NCBI GenBank assembly: GCA_964036045.1
Contig: OZ038382.1
Coordinates: 152,842,961-152,906,960, forward strand
DNA: 64,000 bases
Direction: 5' to 3'
DNA from: Eutreptiella sp. 'Long Island Sound 2002'
Lineage: Eukaryota > Euglenozoa > Euglenophyceae > Eutreptiales > Eutreptiaceae
The translations under genes were made by a program, and so were the position numbers. Shown piece by piece: positions 18,619 through 28,903 of this stretch (its first letter is position 1; each line of letters opens with the position of its first letter). The notes beneath the pieces are model-generated. The model was not told where the DNA came from, ran no database searches, and saw only the letters and a program-made list of their open reading frames with translations.

Positions 18619-20107
18619 ACGTATCCGACTAGGGGGACGTGAATACCTGGGGGTACTGGATACTGGCGCCACAATATCTATAGTGGCCAAGAAAACTTTA
18701 CCTTGTGGGAGCCTGAAGAACACCATGACCACCGCCGCTATACGCATGGGGGATGGACATGTGGTGCACAGCTGCGGGGACTGTGAAGTGGAGGTACCTA
18801 TGGGCTCTCGAACTATCGCCCATCGGTTCTATGTGATGGACACTGAGGCCTTCGACTTTGTACTGGGTACTGACTTCTTCGTACAGCACTCCCAGATACA
18901 ATCCCTGACGCTGCAAGCGCCCTACCTCCTCTACGTGGACCACGGCAGTGGCAGAGAGTCTGTGCCACTGGAGCAGTCGGAACATACCTCGAGTTACCTG
19001 AGACTATTGAAGGAGGAGCCCTCGAACATGATGGCGGCCTCCAAAACTGAGGACTATCAACTATTGGGGGAAGTCCTAGACCAAGGTCTGAAGGAGTTGG
19101 GTTACTCTCGAGAAGACCTAAGTGTGGAGCTGTTCGCCAGCGACAAGCAGCATGTACTGGACCTATACTGCAGCAAGGGGAAGAACTGCAGCTACAAATT
19201 TTACTGGCCCTCTTTCGGGATGGCCTACGGGAACCCCAGATTCAGTGAACTGGGGAAGGTGCTGACCAAGGTGGCCTTGGAACGTTCCCGTATGGTCCTG
19301 TGTTCCCCCGATTGGGGAGCCCATGGGGGCAACGAGTACTGGCGAACCCTCCTTGACAAACTGACTATCAGCTCTGTGCGGTTACCTGATGAGGCCATCT
19401 ACGTGCCTCTGGGACGCAAGACGCCCATTGGGAAGCCCGGATGGGGGAGTATGCTAAGCGTGGTGGACGGAGGTCTTACCTCCATTCCCTGGGAGGACCT
19501 GGACCCGACTCTGGTCCAGGCTATACAGCGAGAAAGCGATGGACTCGCCTTGGGTGACTTGAAGGATCGCCTACGACCTCAAGATGCTATTGAGACTACA
19601 CCCGGAGGAGATGAGTACGTCGTGACTGACACCAACGCCCCCAACTCTCCCTGTCATGTACCTGTTACTGATGGAGTCTCTGAGTGTGGACTATCTGAGC
19701 TACCTAGCTCTATCCACTCAGACGACGAAACTGAGCACGACGCCTTCTTCGTGCAGACCTGTGTGGAGGAAGTGGAGAACGCCGAGTACGTCGCCCCACT
19801 GAAACCCCTACTCTCCATGAGGTTGGAAGACCCCGTGGACGAGGAGCTGGACCCTCGATCCAGGCTCAGGGAGTATGTGGATTCCAAGAGAAATGGTGGC
19901 GAAAAAGCTATGCTACGCGAAGCCTACCCGCAGCTCGTGGCCACTGAAGCAAGGACGTATGGGAGACCTATCCCAACTGAAGGAGGACCTCGAACAGAAG
20001 ATCACCACCTGGCAAAGGGAGGTAGATCTCAAGCTCATGAAGAGCGTGTGGGGCGCCCATGTGAGGACCCCAGAGGAGGACGACCTCTCGGAGGAATGTG
20101 TATGTGA
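18608..20107 (+). CDS. pro: Aspartic protease with methyltransferase-like segment, element B
   Basis: About 499 residues. Retropepsin active site VLDTGATISIV (DTG at 18-20) and second signature FVLGTDFF near 84-91. Then, at about 173-255 (bases about 19124-19370), VELFAS, YGNPRFSELGKVLTKV and VLCSPDWG follow in the order of the Dam-like methyltransferase module of DIRS elements. The NPPF catalytic motif reads NPRF here, so activity is doubtful. The last 80 codons overlap the RT frame by 233 bases; the conserved reading seems to pass to the RT frame near 19965-19990, a plus-one change. This would process the polyprotein; the role of the second module is unknown. Confidence 0.85.
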   Translation: MFWVRIRLGGREYLGVLDTGATISIVAKKTLPCGSLKNTMTTAAIRMGDGHVVHSCGDCEVEVPMGSRTIAHRFYVMDTEAFDFVLGTDFFVQHSQIQSLTLQAPYLLYVDHGSGRESVPLEQSEHTSSYLRLLKEEPSNMMAASKTEDYQLLGEVLDQGLKELGYSREDLSVELFASDKQHVLDLYCSKGKNCSYKFYWPSFGMAYGNPRFSELGKVLTKVALERSRMVLCSPDWGAHGGNEYWRTLLDKLTISSVRLPDEAIYVPLGRKTPIGKPGWGSMLSVVDGGLTSIPWEDLDPTLVQAIQRESDGLALGDLKDRLRPQDAIETTPGGDEYVVTDTNAPNSPCHVPVTDGVSECGLSELPSSIHSDDETEHDAFFVQTCVEEVENAEYVAPLKPLLSMRLEDPVDEELDPRSRLREYVDSKRNGGEKAMLREAYPQLVATEARTYGRPIPTEGGPRTEDHHLAKGGRSQAHEERVGRPCEDPRGGRPLGGMCM

Positions 20108-22646
20108 ACCCCCTCGAGCGTGCCTATGTTGCCATCGTCCATCGGAGATGGTTGAACAAGACCTTCTATATGCCTACCAAGGGCTGAAGGATACTACCAC
20201 GGGCGAAGAGTCGGTGGAGGACCACCTCCCAACGTCTATTACTCAGGGGGCAAGCAACTTACACTCCGACGAGGACATGGAGGACAAGATCGAGGTAGTG
20301 GACCCGCGGGTACAGAAGCTTATAAGGACCTATCTGGAGGTGTTCGGAGAACTACCCCCTCCAGCCTCATGCGACAAGCTGGTACAGATGGACCTCAAGC
20401 TGAAACCCGAGTTCGTGGGTCACAAGATCCGGAGGAGACCCTATCCAGCTCCTAAAGAGCAGGCCGACGAGATCGAGCGACAGATACAAGAATGTATCGA
20501 CGCTGGCCTAGTCCTGGAGTACAAGGACGGGGACTACCCCCTACACTGCAGCCCCTGTTTCCTGGTGGCTAAACCTGGGTCTACAGCCAAACGGCTGGTA
20601 GTGGACTATGGAGAGCTGAACAAGAAGACGCTGAACCACTCAGGGTCCATTCCCAATATGGAGTCTACCCTGGAGAAGATAGCCTCCTGCCGCTACAAGA
20701 CCAAGATGGACAAGCGAAGCGGATTCTGGCAAGTGGACCTGACGCCCAACGCACAGGAACTACTGGCCTTCATCACCCCTCAGGGGAGGGTATTCAAGTG
20801 GAAGGTCATGCCGTTTGGCGTGGCTAACGCTCCCGCTCTATTCCAAGAGCTGATGAACAAGATCTTGTCCATCCTACAAAGGAGACCTAAGGTGCAGGAG
20901 CTCATATCCCGTGGTGCCCAGATGGAGGCTCACATCGACGATGTATGCCTCGGGACCAATACCCAGGAGGACCACCTAATCCTCTTGGGTGAGTTCTTTG
21001 CGGTCTGCCAGGAGAACCACACACGACTCAAGCTGGAGAAGTGTGAGTTCATGCAGGAGACCATGCAGTACCTGGGGTTTGACGTTGGCTATGGGTGGTG
21101 GACCCCAGCGGCCTCTAAGGCCAAACCCCTGATGGATGCCAAGGTACGACACGAAGACCCCAAGAAAGGACTTCATGATGTACGCAGTTTCATTGGGGCG
21201 TGCAACTTCTATCGCCGCCACATCAAGAACTTCACCTACAGCAGCGCCGTTCGGACGGACTTGATCAAGAAGAGTACTACTTGGCGCTGGGGCCCACAAG
21301 AGCAACAAGCCTTTGACGAGCTCAAAGACAAGGTAGCCAACGCTAAGTGCTTGGGCGTGCCTAGGGCACAAGGGGAAATTATCCTGGTGACCGACGCCAG
21401 CAATGTGGGTGGTGGTGGAACGTTGTTCCAATGGCAAGCACTAGAGAAGGAGGAGTTCAACTCGGCCATTTCCCAATGGGGGACGGAAGGTCTCAACCGA
21501 GATGGAACCCTCAAGCACAGCTACCCTGACGACAAGTGGGTCCTCGTACCTCTGGGCCACTGGAACTGGAAGTGGAACCAGGCCAGGGGGAACTACTCCA
21601 CCTATGAGCAGGAATTGCTCGCGGGTATGCTGGTGCTATCCTCACAAGCACGACTGTTGGGGAGTAACCCGGTGGTCTGGCTGTGCGACCAAGAACCGGT
21701 CCGCAGTTTCCAGAAGGGCCCCCCACCTGAGAAGGCCAAGCTACGTCGCTGGTGGACCTACCTCAGTCAACTACGGCTGACGGTACACCATATCCAGGGA
21801 GTGAAGAACGAGTGCGCCGACTACATCAGCCGCAACAACTTCGACGCCCTGATTGGTGCCCGGTCTGAAGCGCTGGCTAAGGAGGCGTTCAGCCGTATGG
21901 ACGTACACCTGGATCTGAACATGACCATGATACGCCCCCTGGAGGGACTCCAACAATCCGAGTACCTGAAGGAGTTTGGGGATATCTACAAGCGCCTGGA
22001 GAAACGCCTTGAACCCCTCCTGGTCAACCAGGACCAGTGGAAGAGGGACAAGAGCTACCTCTGGCACGAGGACCGCATCGTGGTGCCTAGTGACCGAGTC
22101 CCAGCGCTGCTGAAGTGGACCCATGAGTCCAGTGGTCATGTGGGTGCTGACCGTACCCTGAGGCTGTTCAAGCAGTGGTTCCACACTACGTGGACTGACG
22201 ACCAACTGCGGAAAACCCTCCAGCCTATCGTGGACAAGTGCCCGTGCAGGTCCTGTAAACCAGGGGATATCAGGGACAGAGGTCTCTACTCGACCCTGCC
22301 CATCCCTCACTGTGCTAACAGTGTTCTATACGTGGACTACACGGAGATGCCGAAGTTCGGGGGCTATGACTTCGCCCTCGTGGTAACCTGTGGGTTGACC
22401 AGGTTTACCAGGGTGTTCCCATGTACCAAGCACATTACCGGAGAGGAGACTATCAAGATACTCCTGGAGGAGTGGTTTTGTGTCTATGGGGCGCCCAAGG
22501 AGATCAACTCCGATGAGGACGTACGAGTACGCTCAGATACTGGCTGGTACAAGAGGGTCCTGAGATCCCTCAATGTCCAGGTGTCTACGGGGTTCCCTAC
22601 TCTCACACGAGCAACCCCCTATGTGAGCGACAGATTCGTGTCCTGA
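19875..22646 (+). CDS. pol: Reverse transcriptase, RNase H and integrase core of element B
   Basis: About 923 residues. RT: MDKRSGFWQVDL near 278, MPFGVANAPALFQ near 312 and HIDD at 353-356, where His replaces the usual Tyr or Phe of YxDD. RNase H: TDAS at 506, YEQELLA near 577, CDQEPV at 604 and NECADYISR near 645. Integrase: HESSGH (750-755) with CPCRSC (789-794), then D821 (VDYTEM) and D880 (NSDEDV). The third catalytic residue is not in this frame: after about 22590 the conserved reading continues in another frame as LCERQIRV. The break coincides with GGGG at 22589-22592 and fits one lost base, or an assembly error. Confidence 0.92.
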   Translation: MWIPREMVAKKLCYAKPTRSSWPLKQGRMGDLSQLKEDLEQKITTWQREVDLKLMKSVWGAHVRTPEEDDLSEECVCEPPRACLCCHRPSEMVEQDLLYAYQGLKDTTTGEESVEDHLPTSITQGASNLHSDEDMEDKIEVVDPRVQKLIRTYLEVFGELPPPASCDKLVQMDLKLKPEFVGHKIRRRPYPAPKEQADEIERQIQECIDAGLVLEYKDGDYPLHCSPCFLVAKPGSTAKRLVVDYGELNKKTLNHSGSIPNMESTLEKIASCRYKTKMDKRSGFWQVDLTPNAQELLAFITPQGRVFKWKVMPFGVANAPALFQELMNKILSILQRRPKVQELISRGAQMEAHIDDVCLGTNTQEDHLILLGEFFAVCQENHTRLKLEKCEFMQETMQYLGFDVGYGWWTPAASKAKPLMDAKVRHEDPKKGLHDVRSFIGACNFYRRHIKNFTYSSAVRTDLIKKSTTWRWGPQEQQAFDELKDKVANAKCLGVPRAQGEIILVTDASNVGGGGTLFQWQALEKEEFNSAISQWGTEGLNRDGTLKHSYPDDKWVLVPLGHWNWKWNQARGNYSTYEQELLAGMLVLSSQARLLGSNPVVWLCDQEPVRSFQKGPPPEKAKLRRWWTYLSQLRLTVHHIQGVKNECADYISRNNFDALIGARSEALAKEAFSRMDVHLDLNMTMIRPLEGLQQSEYLKEFGDIYKRLEKRLEPLLVNQDQWKRDKSYLWHEDRIVVPSDRVPALLKWTHESSGHVGADRTLRLFKQWFHTTWTDDQLRKTLQPIVDKCPCRSCKPGDIRDRGLYSTLPIPHCANSVLYVDYTEMPKFGGYDFALVVTCGLTRFTRVFPCTKHITGEETIKILLEEWFCVYGAPKEINSDEDVRVRSDTGWYKRVLRSLNVQVSTGFPTLTRATPYVSDRFVS

Positions 22647-23506
22647 AGGAGAACGTCAGGATATGGTGCAAAACTGAACGCACCAGAGACTGGGTGAGAC
22701 TACTCCCCGTCATATCCTTGATGATGAACTCCCAAGAGCGTTCAGCTACTGGCTACTCGCCACATGAGCTATTCATGGGGCGCCCGGCATGGTTCCTACA
22801 TGCCCCCTATCCAGAGGACATGCATTCTTCTGTGGGTGAATGGGTCCAAGAGCAACAAGCGAAGGTGGACAAGGCCAAGGCTATGCTCCAGAGAGTGAGG
22901 GAGCGTCAGTGGAAGAAGAAGAACAAGCACCGTGTACCGGCCACCTACCAAGAGGGGGACTGGGTGCTGGTGCACCACAGTCGACTACCCGCCTGGCCAC
23001 GCTCTACCAGCGATGACCCATACTTCCGGCCGTACAAGATCCTATCTGTGGATGGACACCGTGTCACCATGCGGTGTTCTCCCCGTCTAGGGGGGACCCT
23101 GGTGTGCGCTGCTCAACACCTGAAGCGCTACCATGATCCTGAAGACCTCTGTGGGGAGGAGTGGGAGCTGAACGACGAGGAAATCGCCGCTCTGGACCTA
23201 CAAGGGGCTGCCAGCCCTATGGAAGTTGAAGGTGAACTCCCCGACATGAACGCCGAGGAGATTGCTAAGGAGGGCTTCTACCTGGTGAAGTCTGTCCTAC
23301 GCCACCGCTATCGCCAGGGTTGGCGCTTCCTCACCCTCTGGGAAGGGTTTGGAGTCGAAGAGGCCACCTGGGAGCCCTTCTCTGCATTTGTTCTACCTGA
23401 GGGACGCCTAGACTCAGTTCTGGTTGACTACTTGTCCCAGAACAACCTTGGTGAGTTGCTGAGGCTCGCCGAGACGCTTGCCTCCAAGACTAAAGCTAGG
23501 GACTGA
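22593..23506 (+). CDS. Integrase C-terminal part and chromodomain of element B
   Basis: The first ATG in this frame is at 22694, but homology-like reading begins at about 22593, just after the G-run, and supplies the integrase Glu (CERQI). Next come a helix-rich part (ATGYSPHELFMGRPAWF), the beta-barrel tail (EGDWVLVHH), a GPY-like module (YFRPYKILSV, LKRYHDPE), an acidic linker and a chromodomain (EGFYLVKSVLRHR, WRFLTLWEGFG, ATWEPFSAF) near residues 192-245 counted from 22694. In chromoviruses such a tail tethers integration to marked chromatin. It ends at TGA 23504-23506. Confidence 0.88.
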
Positions 23507-25747
23507 ACCTTACCCTTACCTGCCAAAGCGTATGTGTGAGTGTGCTAGTCCTAAGGTCCTGAGAGCAAGCCGCAGAAGTGGTGTCCTAATTATACCCAAG
23601 TCTGCGCCCTTGCTAAACCTGGAGGGTTGGCTTATTGATGCCACGGGGTACGCCCCGGGTCTCCCCTCCCCTAAGCGCCCAATTTCTGTGCTGGCGCAAA
23701 ACCTTTGGGGAATATTCAGCGTACTAATCCAGGTATTGTTTGCCCTACCTATCTGTCTACTACAGGGAGGGGTGGCCAAAAGCTATGAAGGCATGAAAAC
23801 GCCTGTTTGCTATGTGGCCAAAACACTGACCTAACCACTGCCACAGCCCACCAACCCAGCTAAAATTGCAGGAAACGGGTGGGACAGTGACACACGCACT
23901 ACAGGTCCTACACACCCTACAGTGGCACCATCCTGGTGGGCGAGCACTGGGCAACTGGCTCTAGCCCCCACACAGGACTACCACTCCTACACGCAGACTC
24001 TACTGGGCGTTGCGAAGTCAAAGGTGTCGTGGGTCCTAGCGACCCTCCTGTGAAATGAAAAGAGAACACAGCGCTGCTAAGCAACTGTGGCCTAACAGGG
24101 GGCGCCACAACGCGTTTCCGCTGCTAGGGCTTGGAGGGAAGGAGTGCTCTCGCGTGCAAGGCGCAGATGTCGATGAAGTCGGACTCCTTGCTCTGCCACA
24201 GGCGGAGCGGAGTTACTTGTTTGTGTGATCTGCGCCCTTGTTTAGCAGGGCATAAAAAATGCTGCTGCACCAATCACCCTACCTGCCCACCTGTAAAACA
24301 AAGGCAAATGAAAGGGCGTTTGCGGCGGAGGAACCAAGCCACACTCCAGGTATTATACCCTTCTCAGTGTGACCTATAATACACTGTCCGCAAACACGCT
24401 GGAAGACCAGCTACCCTTGTCAAGCAAGAAAGCGTTAAGGGACTCCTCAGGTTCTCTTAAAGAACGTACCGAGGAGCCCCTGGGTAGCCTAAACAAGGTT
24501 TACCGTGCGCACTTCGCGTGACCTACCCTTTAATGCGTGTGTGCATGCACGAGTATGCGCGAAGGTGTGGGGCAAACCTGCCCATCTCAACCACAATCTC
24601 GGACTCCACCATGGGGTGGCCCCGCCTGGGCTTACTCACCCTACCTACCGCTGGGAAGAGAGAGCAAGTGAGGGGCGCACGCAAAGAACGTTGCAATGCA
24701 CTTGTGTGTATGTCTAATCACCCTGATCTGACCGCTAATCATCTGCAATCTTTCTAATCAATCCCTCTATCGCGTTCTATCTTTGTTAGCGCTGCTACAA
24801 GGCTCGTTCACGGAGACACGAGACGAGCAATGTGTATGCGGCATACGAGACGAGCATACCTGTAGTTTATACCTGATTCATTGAAGTCTTTTCGTTCATT
24901 TTCGAATTCTTGAATTTTTGAAGCTTCTATTAGTGTGGGTGGAATCTGTATGTTTATTTATTAATGTGTGTCTCGTCATTTTCAAGACTACGTGAGACAT
25001 ACGTTTATAATTCCATTATTTCTCCATTTTCTGGCGCTTCGCTAGGAGCCGCTCCTGCGCGCCGCCATTTTATGCGTATGAATTTCTGGATTTAAAAAAT
25101 CCAGAGATGACTATAATTTCTATAAAAATGTGCCCCTGATGCACAATTGGATTCTGCTCAGGTGTGTTGTTTCAGAAAAATTCGAGGCCGTCATTTGACG
25201 GATTTTGGTGTCGTCGCTTCGTTTTTGCGTGGATTTGTCCATAATTCTCCCATTCCTGCCTCTGCAGATACCCACGCGCAGCCTCGCTGAGTAGGCCGTG
25301 TTCGGGCCGAAACGCAGGTGCCTGGAGAGACTGAGCAGAACCAAGACCCCACCAAGGGGCAATTTTAATTTTTTCGAGACTCCCTTCGCCCTAAGACAGG
25401 TCACAGGTCGCCAGCAGGTTTACGAGAACCCATGCGAGTGTGTATAATGTGTCTTGCGTTGGGTTTGTGTCGACGCTGCGTCTTGGAGGGAGGGATGCAT
25501 ATGCACATGTTTGGCATGCTCCCATACTAACCCAACCAAGCCGCAGGAGCCCCGGCAGCGCCATGAGCGCTGAGTCTTCTGTAGGAAATGTTACAATCAG
25601 AGCAGCAAAAGGACGCCTGCCATGGTGAGCGCCCATTTTTCAGTGTGAGGGAAACTGTAGGTATTTTAAAGTAGATGTGGAAACCAAGGAAAGGCCAAGA
25701 AAAATTCCCTTTTTCCTAAAATGCGACAGTGGTGGCTACCACAGCAC
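23507..25747 (+). other. Long noncoding 3' region of element B
   Basis: About 2.2 kb without a convincing gene between the chromodomain stop and the polypurine tract, unusually long for a Ty3 element. CACGAGACGAGC and CATACGAGACGAGC repeat near 24810-24860. A hammerhead-like core at 25287-25313 is listed separately. It may be a 3' untranslated region or contain an old nested insertion. Confidence 0.5.
25287..25313 (+). ncRNA. Hammerhead-ribozyme-like core (vestigial)
   Basis: CTGAGTA is followed by GGCC, a short loop, GGGCC and GAAAC. The hammerhead core is CTGANGA, stem II, GAAA; here the second G of CTGANGA is T, while stem II (GGCC/GGCC) and GAAAC are intact. I could not find well-paired stems I and III or a clear cleavage triplet upstream, so it is probably inactive or coincidental. 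Such ribozymes are known in Penelope-like elements and retrozymes. Confidence 0.3.
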
Positions 25748-25757
25748 AAGGGGGGAG
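25748..25757 (+). other. Polypurine tract of element B
   Basis: AAGGGGGGAG sits immediately before the 3' LTR, the place where plus-strand DNA synthesis is primed. Its position confirms the left LTR boundary at 25757/25758. Confidence 0.8.
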
Positions 25758-26553
25758 TAAGAAAAAGTGCTTTTCCATTGCTTTGAGGCATACTCTAGTT
25801 GTATTAGAGATGCACTGAGCATCCATGCATTTTTATCTTAGTATTGGTCCAACCCAAAGTGGTGATAACACATTTTGACCTATGGAACCAAACACCCAAT
25901 CAGGATATGGAGTGGACCCCTTAATCCCCTTTCAATGTGAAGTAAAACATCTTTTCCTGAGTTGACTGAGCACTGACATACCCAAAGTAGAGCCTATGAA
26001 TTTATCTATGTTTTTCCATGAATTCTTAGCTATCCTAGTGGTATGCACCCTAGGGGGCTGGGCACCTCTTTTTGAGAGGTCCTGGGTTCAATTCCTGGTC
26101 AGCCTAGCTAAGTAGGAAGATCCCATGTGACATGGCAGTGACCTCATCGCCACATGCCCTGCCACCTCAGCACATATGGGACCCAAAACAAAGAGTGCAC
26201 ATCTCCTGAGATGGCACTATGGAGAGAGAGTGACCATGGGGCAGTTTTCTAACTCTTTTCCCAAAACATTTCAGCTATCTTTGTGAATATGCATCCATTT
26301 GTAACCTGAGTTGCAGTTTCTGTGAATATCCAATCATCTTTCACTGCTTACACTGCAGCCCTTCATGCTTTGATCCTGAATTACCTTCTCCTTGCACACT
26401 TCTGGCTTGGGCTATCCTGGATTGACTTGGACTTACTGTATTTCAATAAACAAAAGCTTTTCATCTCCCAAAACAAGCAGCAGGACACCCTACAGCAACA
26501 GCAAGCAGCAGGAGAAGCAAAAACACAGTGCTGAAAACACTATAAACGTTTCT
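25757..26553 (+). repeat. 3' LTR of element B
   Basis: Gap-free direct copy of the 5' LTR core (15180-15969). I see five substitutions, for example T/G at 15283/25861 and several G/A or T/C changes. AATAAA lies at 26445-26450 and the tRNA-like fold at 26026-26111. It is followed by TTTTAC (26554-26559), matching the bases before the 5' LTR. Confidence 0.9.
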
Positions 26554-28903
26554 TTTTACATAGCTCGTACCTTGGGAAACAGTGTAAAGCACCGTGTACA
26601 ATGTCTTAATGGAGCGGCATTCCTCAAAATATCCAAAATTTGAGCAAAGAATTTGGAAAAAGAAGAAGGGGGTAGCGGGATCGGGACCCAGGACCTCCTC
26701 CCTAGAGTGTAACTGGGTGGCCCGGGATCAAGGTAGTGGGCCCGTCTGGCAGGGATGTGGCCACGGGGATCATGGAGTCGATGGCCTCCAGGTCCCATCG
26801 TCTATCCGCCCGTTGTGGGCTGATCCTCACGTGGTAGTAGTGGCCAGCTTCTAGCATGATCAGGAGGACCGTGCTGGGGGTGTCGCGGTTGGGGCGGAAT
26901 GCGTGCCTGCGTCGTCCTCCCGCGCATGTCCGTACACCAGGTCCCTGAGATTCCGCCCCCTTTGCGGGGCCATGTAGCCTTCCTACGATTTCAGACTGGT
27001 GTACGGTGGGATGTTGAGGTTGTCCGCCCTCGGCTGCGGCACAGCGCTGGCTCTGGCTCCTGGCGATGGTGCGGGGCGGGGGCGCCGTTAGGGCAAGGAG
27101 TGTGTGCGCCAAGGCAAGCTTTGGTACCCACATCCTATCTTAAGCCGGCTGATGAAGGTTGAGCCACCGAATCCAGGTGTCCACGAGGTCGTCTGGCATA
27201 CTTTCCCCGCGGCTGAGGAGTGGTTGAGGTGCCGCACATTGATGGGGATGGCGCCTTGTGGGGTGGAAGTGCTCGAAGTGCCTTCGAAGTTCGCTCCGCA
27301 GGCGGTCTGCCCGGGCTACAAGTCGACGCGTAACAAAGTGCCATCTCTGACCTCGGGCCCGTGCCCTCTGTGGTGCGGGCATGCGACGTGGCGGCCTCCG
27401 GACGCACGCTGGCACCGCACACAGTCCCGTTAGCCAACCTCCGTTTCGCCCTGGCACCGGTGAGTACCGTCCGCAAATCCAGAGCACTCTCACCGGTCAG
27501 GGGCGCCACGGAGCTCACCGAATGCCGCCTGTGTGAGGACAAGTTCAACACAAGTGAGCGATGATGGAAGACCTTGCCTGGCATCCGGTGCAAGCCACTG
27601 CCCCCACAAAGCACAAGTGATGAACTGCTCCTTGTCCATGCAGGCTGCCAGCCCCCGCCGGAGCCTTACGGTATCTCTGAGGGTGCACAAGGTTGTCGCG
27701 CCGATTTCAAGTGAGCAACCAAAGTATGTCGTCCGCCGATTCCTTTTGGAGTATGTTGTTCTTCATGGTCCTGTGCGCCGCAGAATGTGCCGATGCTGCT
27801 AGGTGTTAGAGGGTCACCGGGGCTAGGGGGTTTGGGGACCCCGCTCCTAGAGGGGCCCACACCGGGTCGAGGGCGAGTCCCGCCAACTTTGACTCACCGC
27901 CCACCGCGTCTCCGTTTCTTGGGCCGGCGCTGGTCGGTGGCGGGTCCCCGGCAGAGGGGGCAGCCTCCGCCCACCGCCTTGCAGCCGCCGCCTCGGTAAG
28001 GGTCCGGGGGGGGGTTGGGGCCCGTTTAGCGTAGGCGGGGTGCCACGGGGATAGTCGCGCCTTTCCATGGAGGATGTGGGCAGCCGCCTCCTTGGAGATG
28101 CGGACCCAGCAGGGGGGTTTCCCCATCCTGCTGCAGAAATAGGCATCGCTACTCCGCCGCAAGAGATGCATATGGCCGCCCCACTGCGGGACAAAATGTA
28201 CATCCCCTTTTTCAAAGCCGGCTGGTCAAGACAGGGCCCACCTCCTGCGGAGGGTGGCCTCCTCCACATGGTTAGCCGCAAGTACGTAGCTGAACACGAG
28301 ATACTCAGCTTACCGGAAATTGTCCCCGCGAAGGGCTCATCCCGGAGATTTGCACGGAGACGGGGGACCTCAGGTTCATCAACATCTACAAACTCTAGGC
28401 GGGCAGCTCCCCGCTCGCGGGATAAGCGGCATTCCGGGATGACATACAGATGTACGATACGGCACGCAGCTTCGGCATATGCCATCTAGTGGTCGTCGCA
28501 GGCGACACCGACAACTACATCGTAGCAAGAGACCATGAAACATGTAGGCGCTTCATTGAGTCGCCTAGGACCGCAGGCGTAACGCGGGGATGCAAGTGCA
28601 AAAAATACATCGACGACGCGGCCAGCCGCGCCACAGAACGTTACCACTCTGGATGGCAGGTGTGCGGTTTTTGAAGAGCCACAGCGGGCGGGACACACTT
28701 TGATATTCCCTAGATCCAAAACTTTTTGGAAAATCACATACTGGAAAGTGTTAGCAAATTCCAAAGCACAGTGGCAGCCAAAACTCCTCAATGAGCGCAT
28801 CATAAGGCCAAAAAAAGGTTCGAGTACAACAGTGGGATAAAATAAGCAGCCGCCGTTTGCAATACAACAACAAAGCGCCAAAGAGAAAAGCTCTTGCCCG
28901 TGG
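26554..28903. other. Decayed coding-like sequence, no intact gene
   Basis: Several short frames look protein-like but none is complete. On the minus strand 27806-28171 reads SDAYFCSRMGKPPCWVRIS, and 26702-27133 ends with HYYHVRISPQRADRRWD. On the plus strand 28320-28674 gives a coding-like stretch (FINIYKL, MYDTARSFGICHL, GDTDNYIVARDHE) crossed by TAG and TAA. I do not recognise these proteins. A tRNA T-arm-like stretch (GGTCCTGGGTCCCGATCCC on the minus strand, near 26690) hints at a SINE remnant. This may be the wreck of one or more mobile elements or an intron-containing gene. Confidence 0.35.

Larger units (their letters stand above)
15179..26553 (+). mobile_element. Complete Ty3/Gypsy chromodomain retrotransposon, element B
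   Basis: About 11.4 kb bounded by two direct repeats of equal length (about 797 bp). Between them, in order: a primer-binding site, gag, protease with a methyltransferase-like segment, RT/RNase H/integrase, an integrase tail with chromodomain, a 2.2-kb noncoding 3' stretch and a polypurine tract directly before the 3' repeat. TTTTAC stands just outside both ends (15173-15178 and 26554-26559) and may be the target duplication. The two repeats differ at about five internal positions, plus one or two next to the edges, so insertion was recent. The coding part has one in-frame TGA, a plus-one overlap and a frame break in integrase. Confidence 0.93.
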
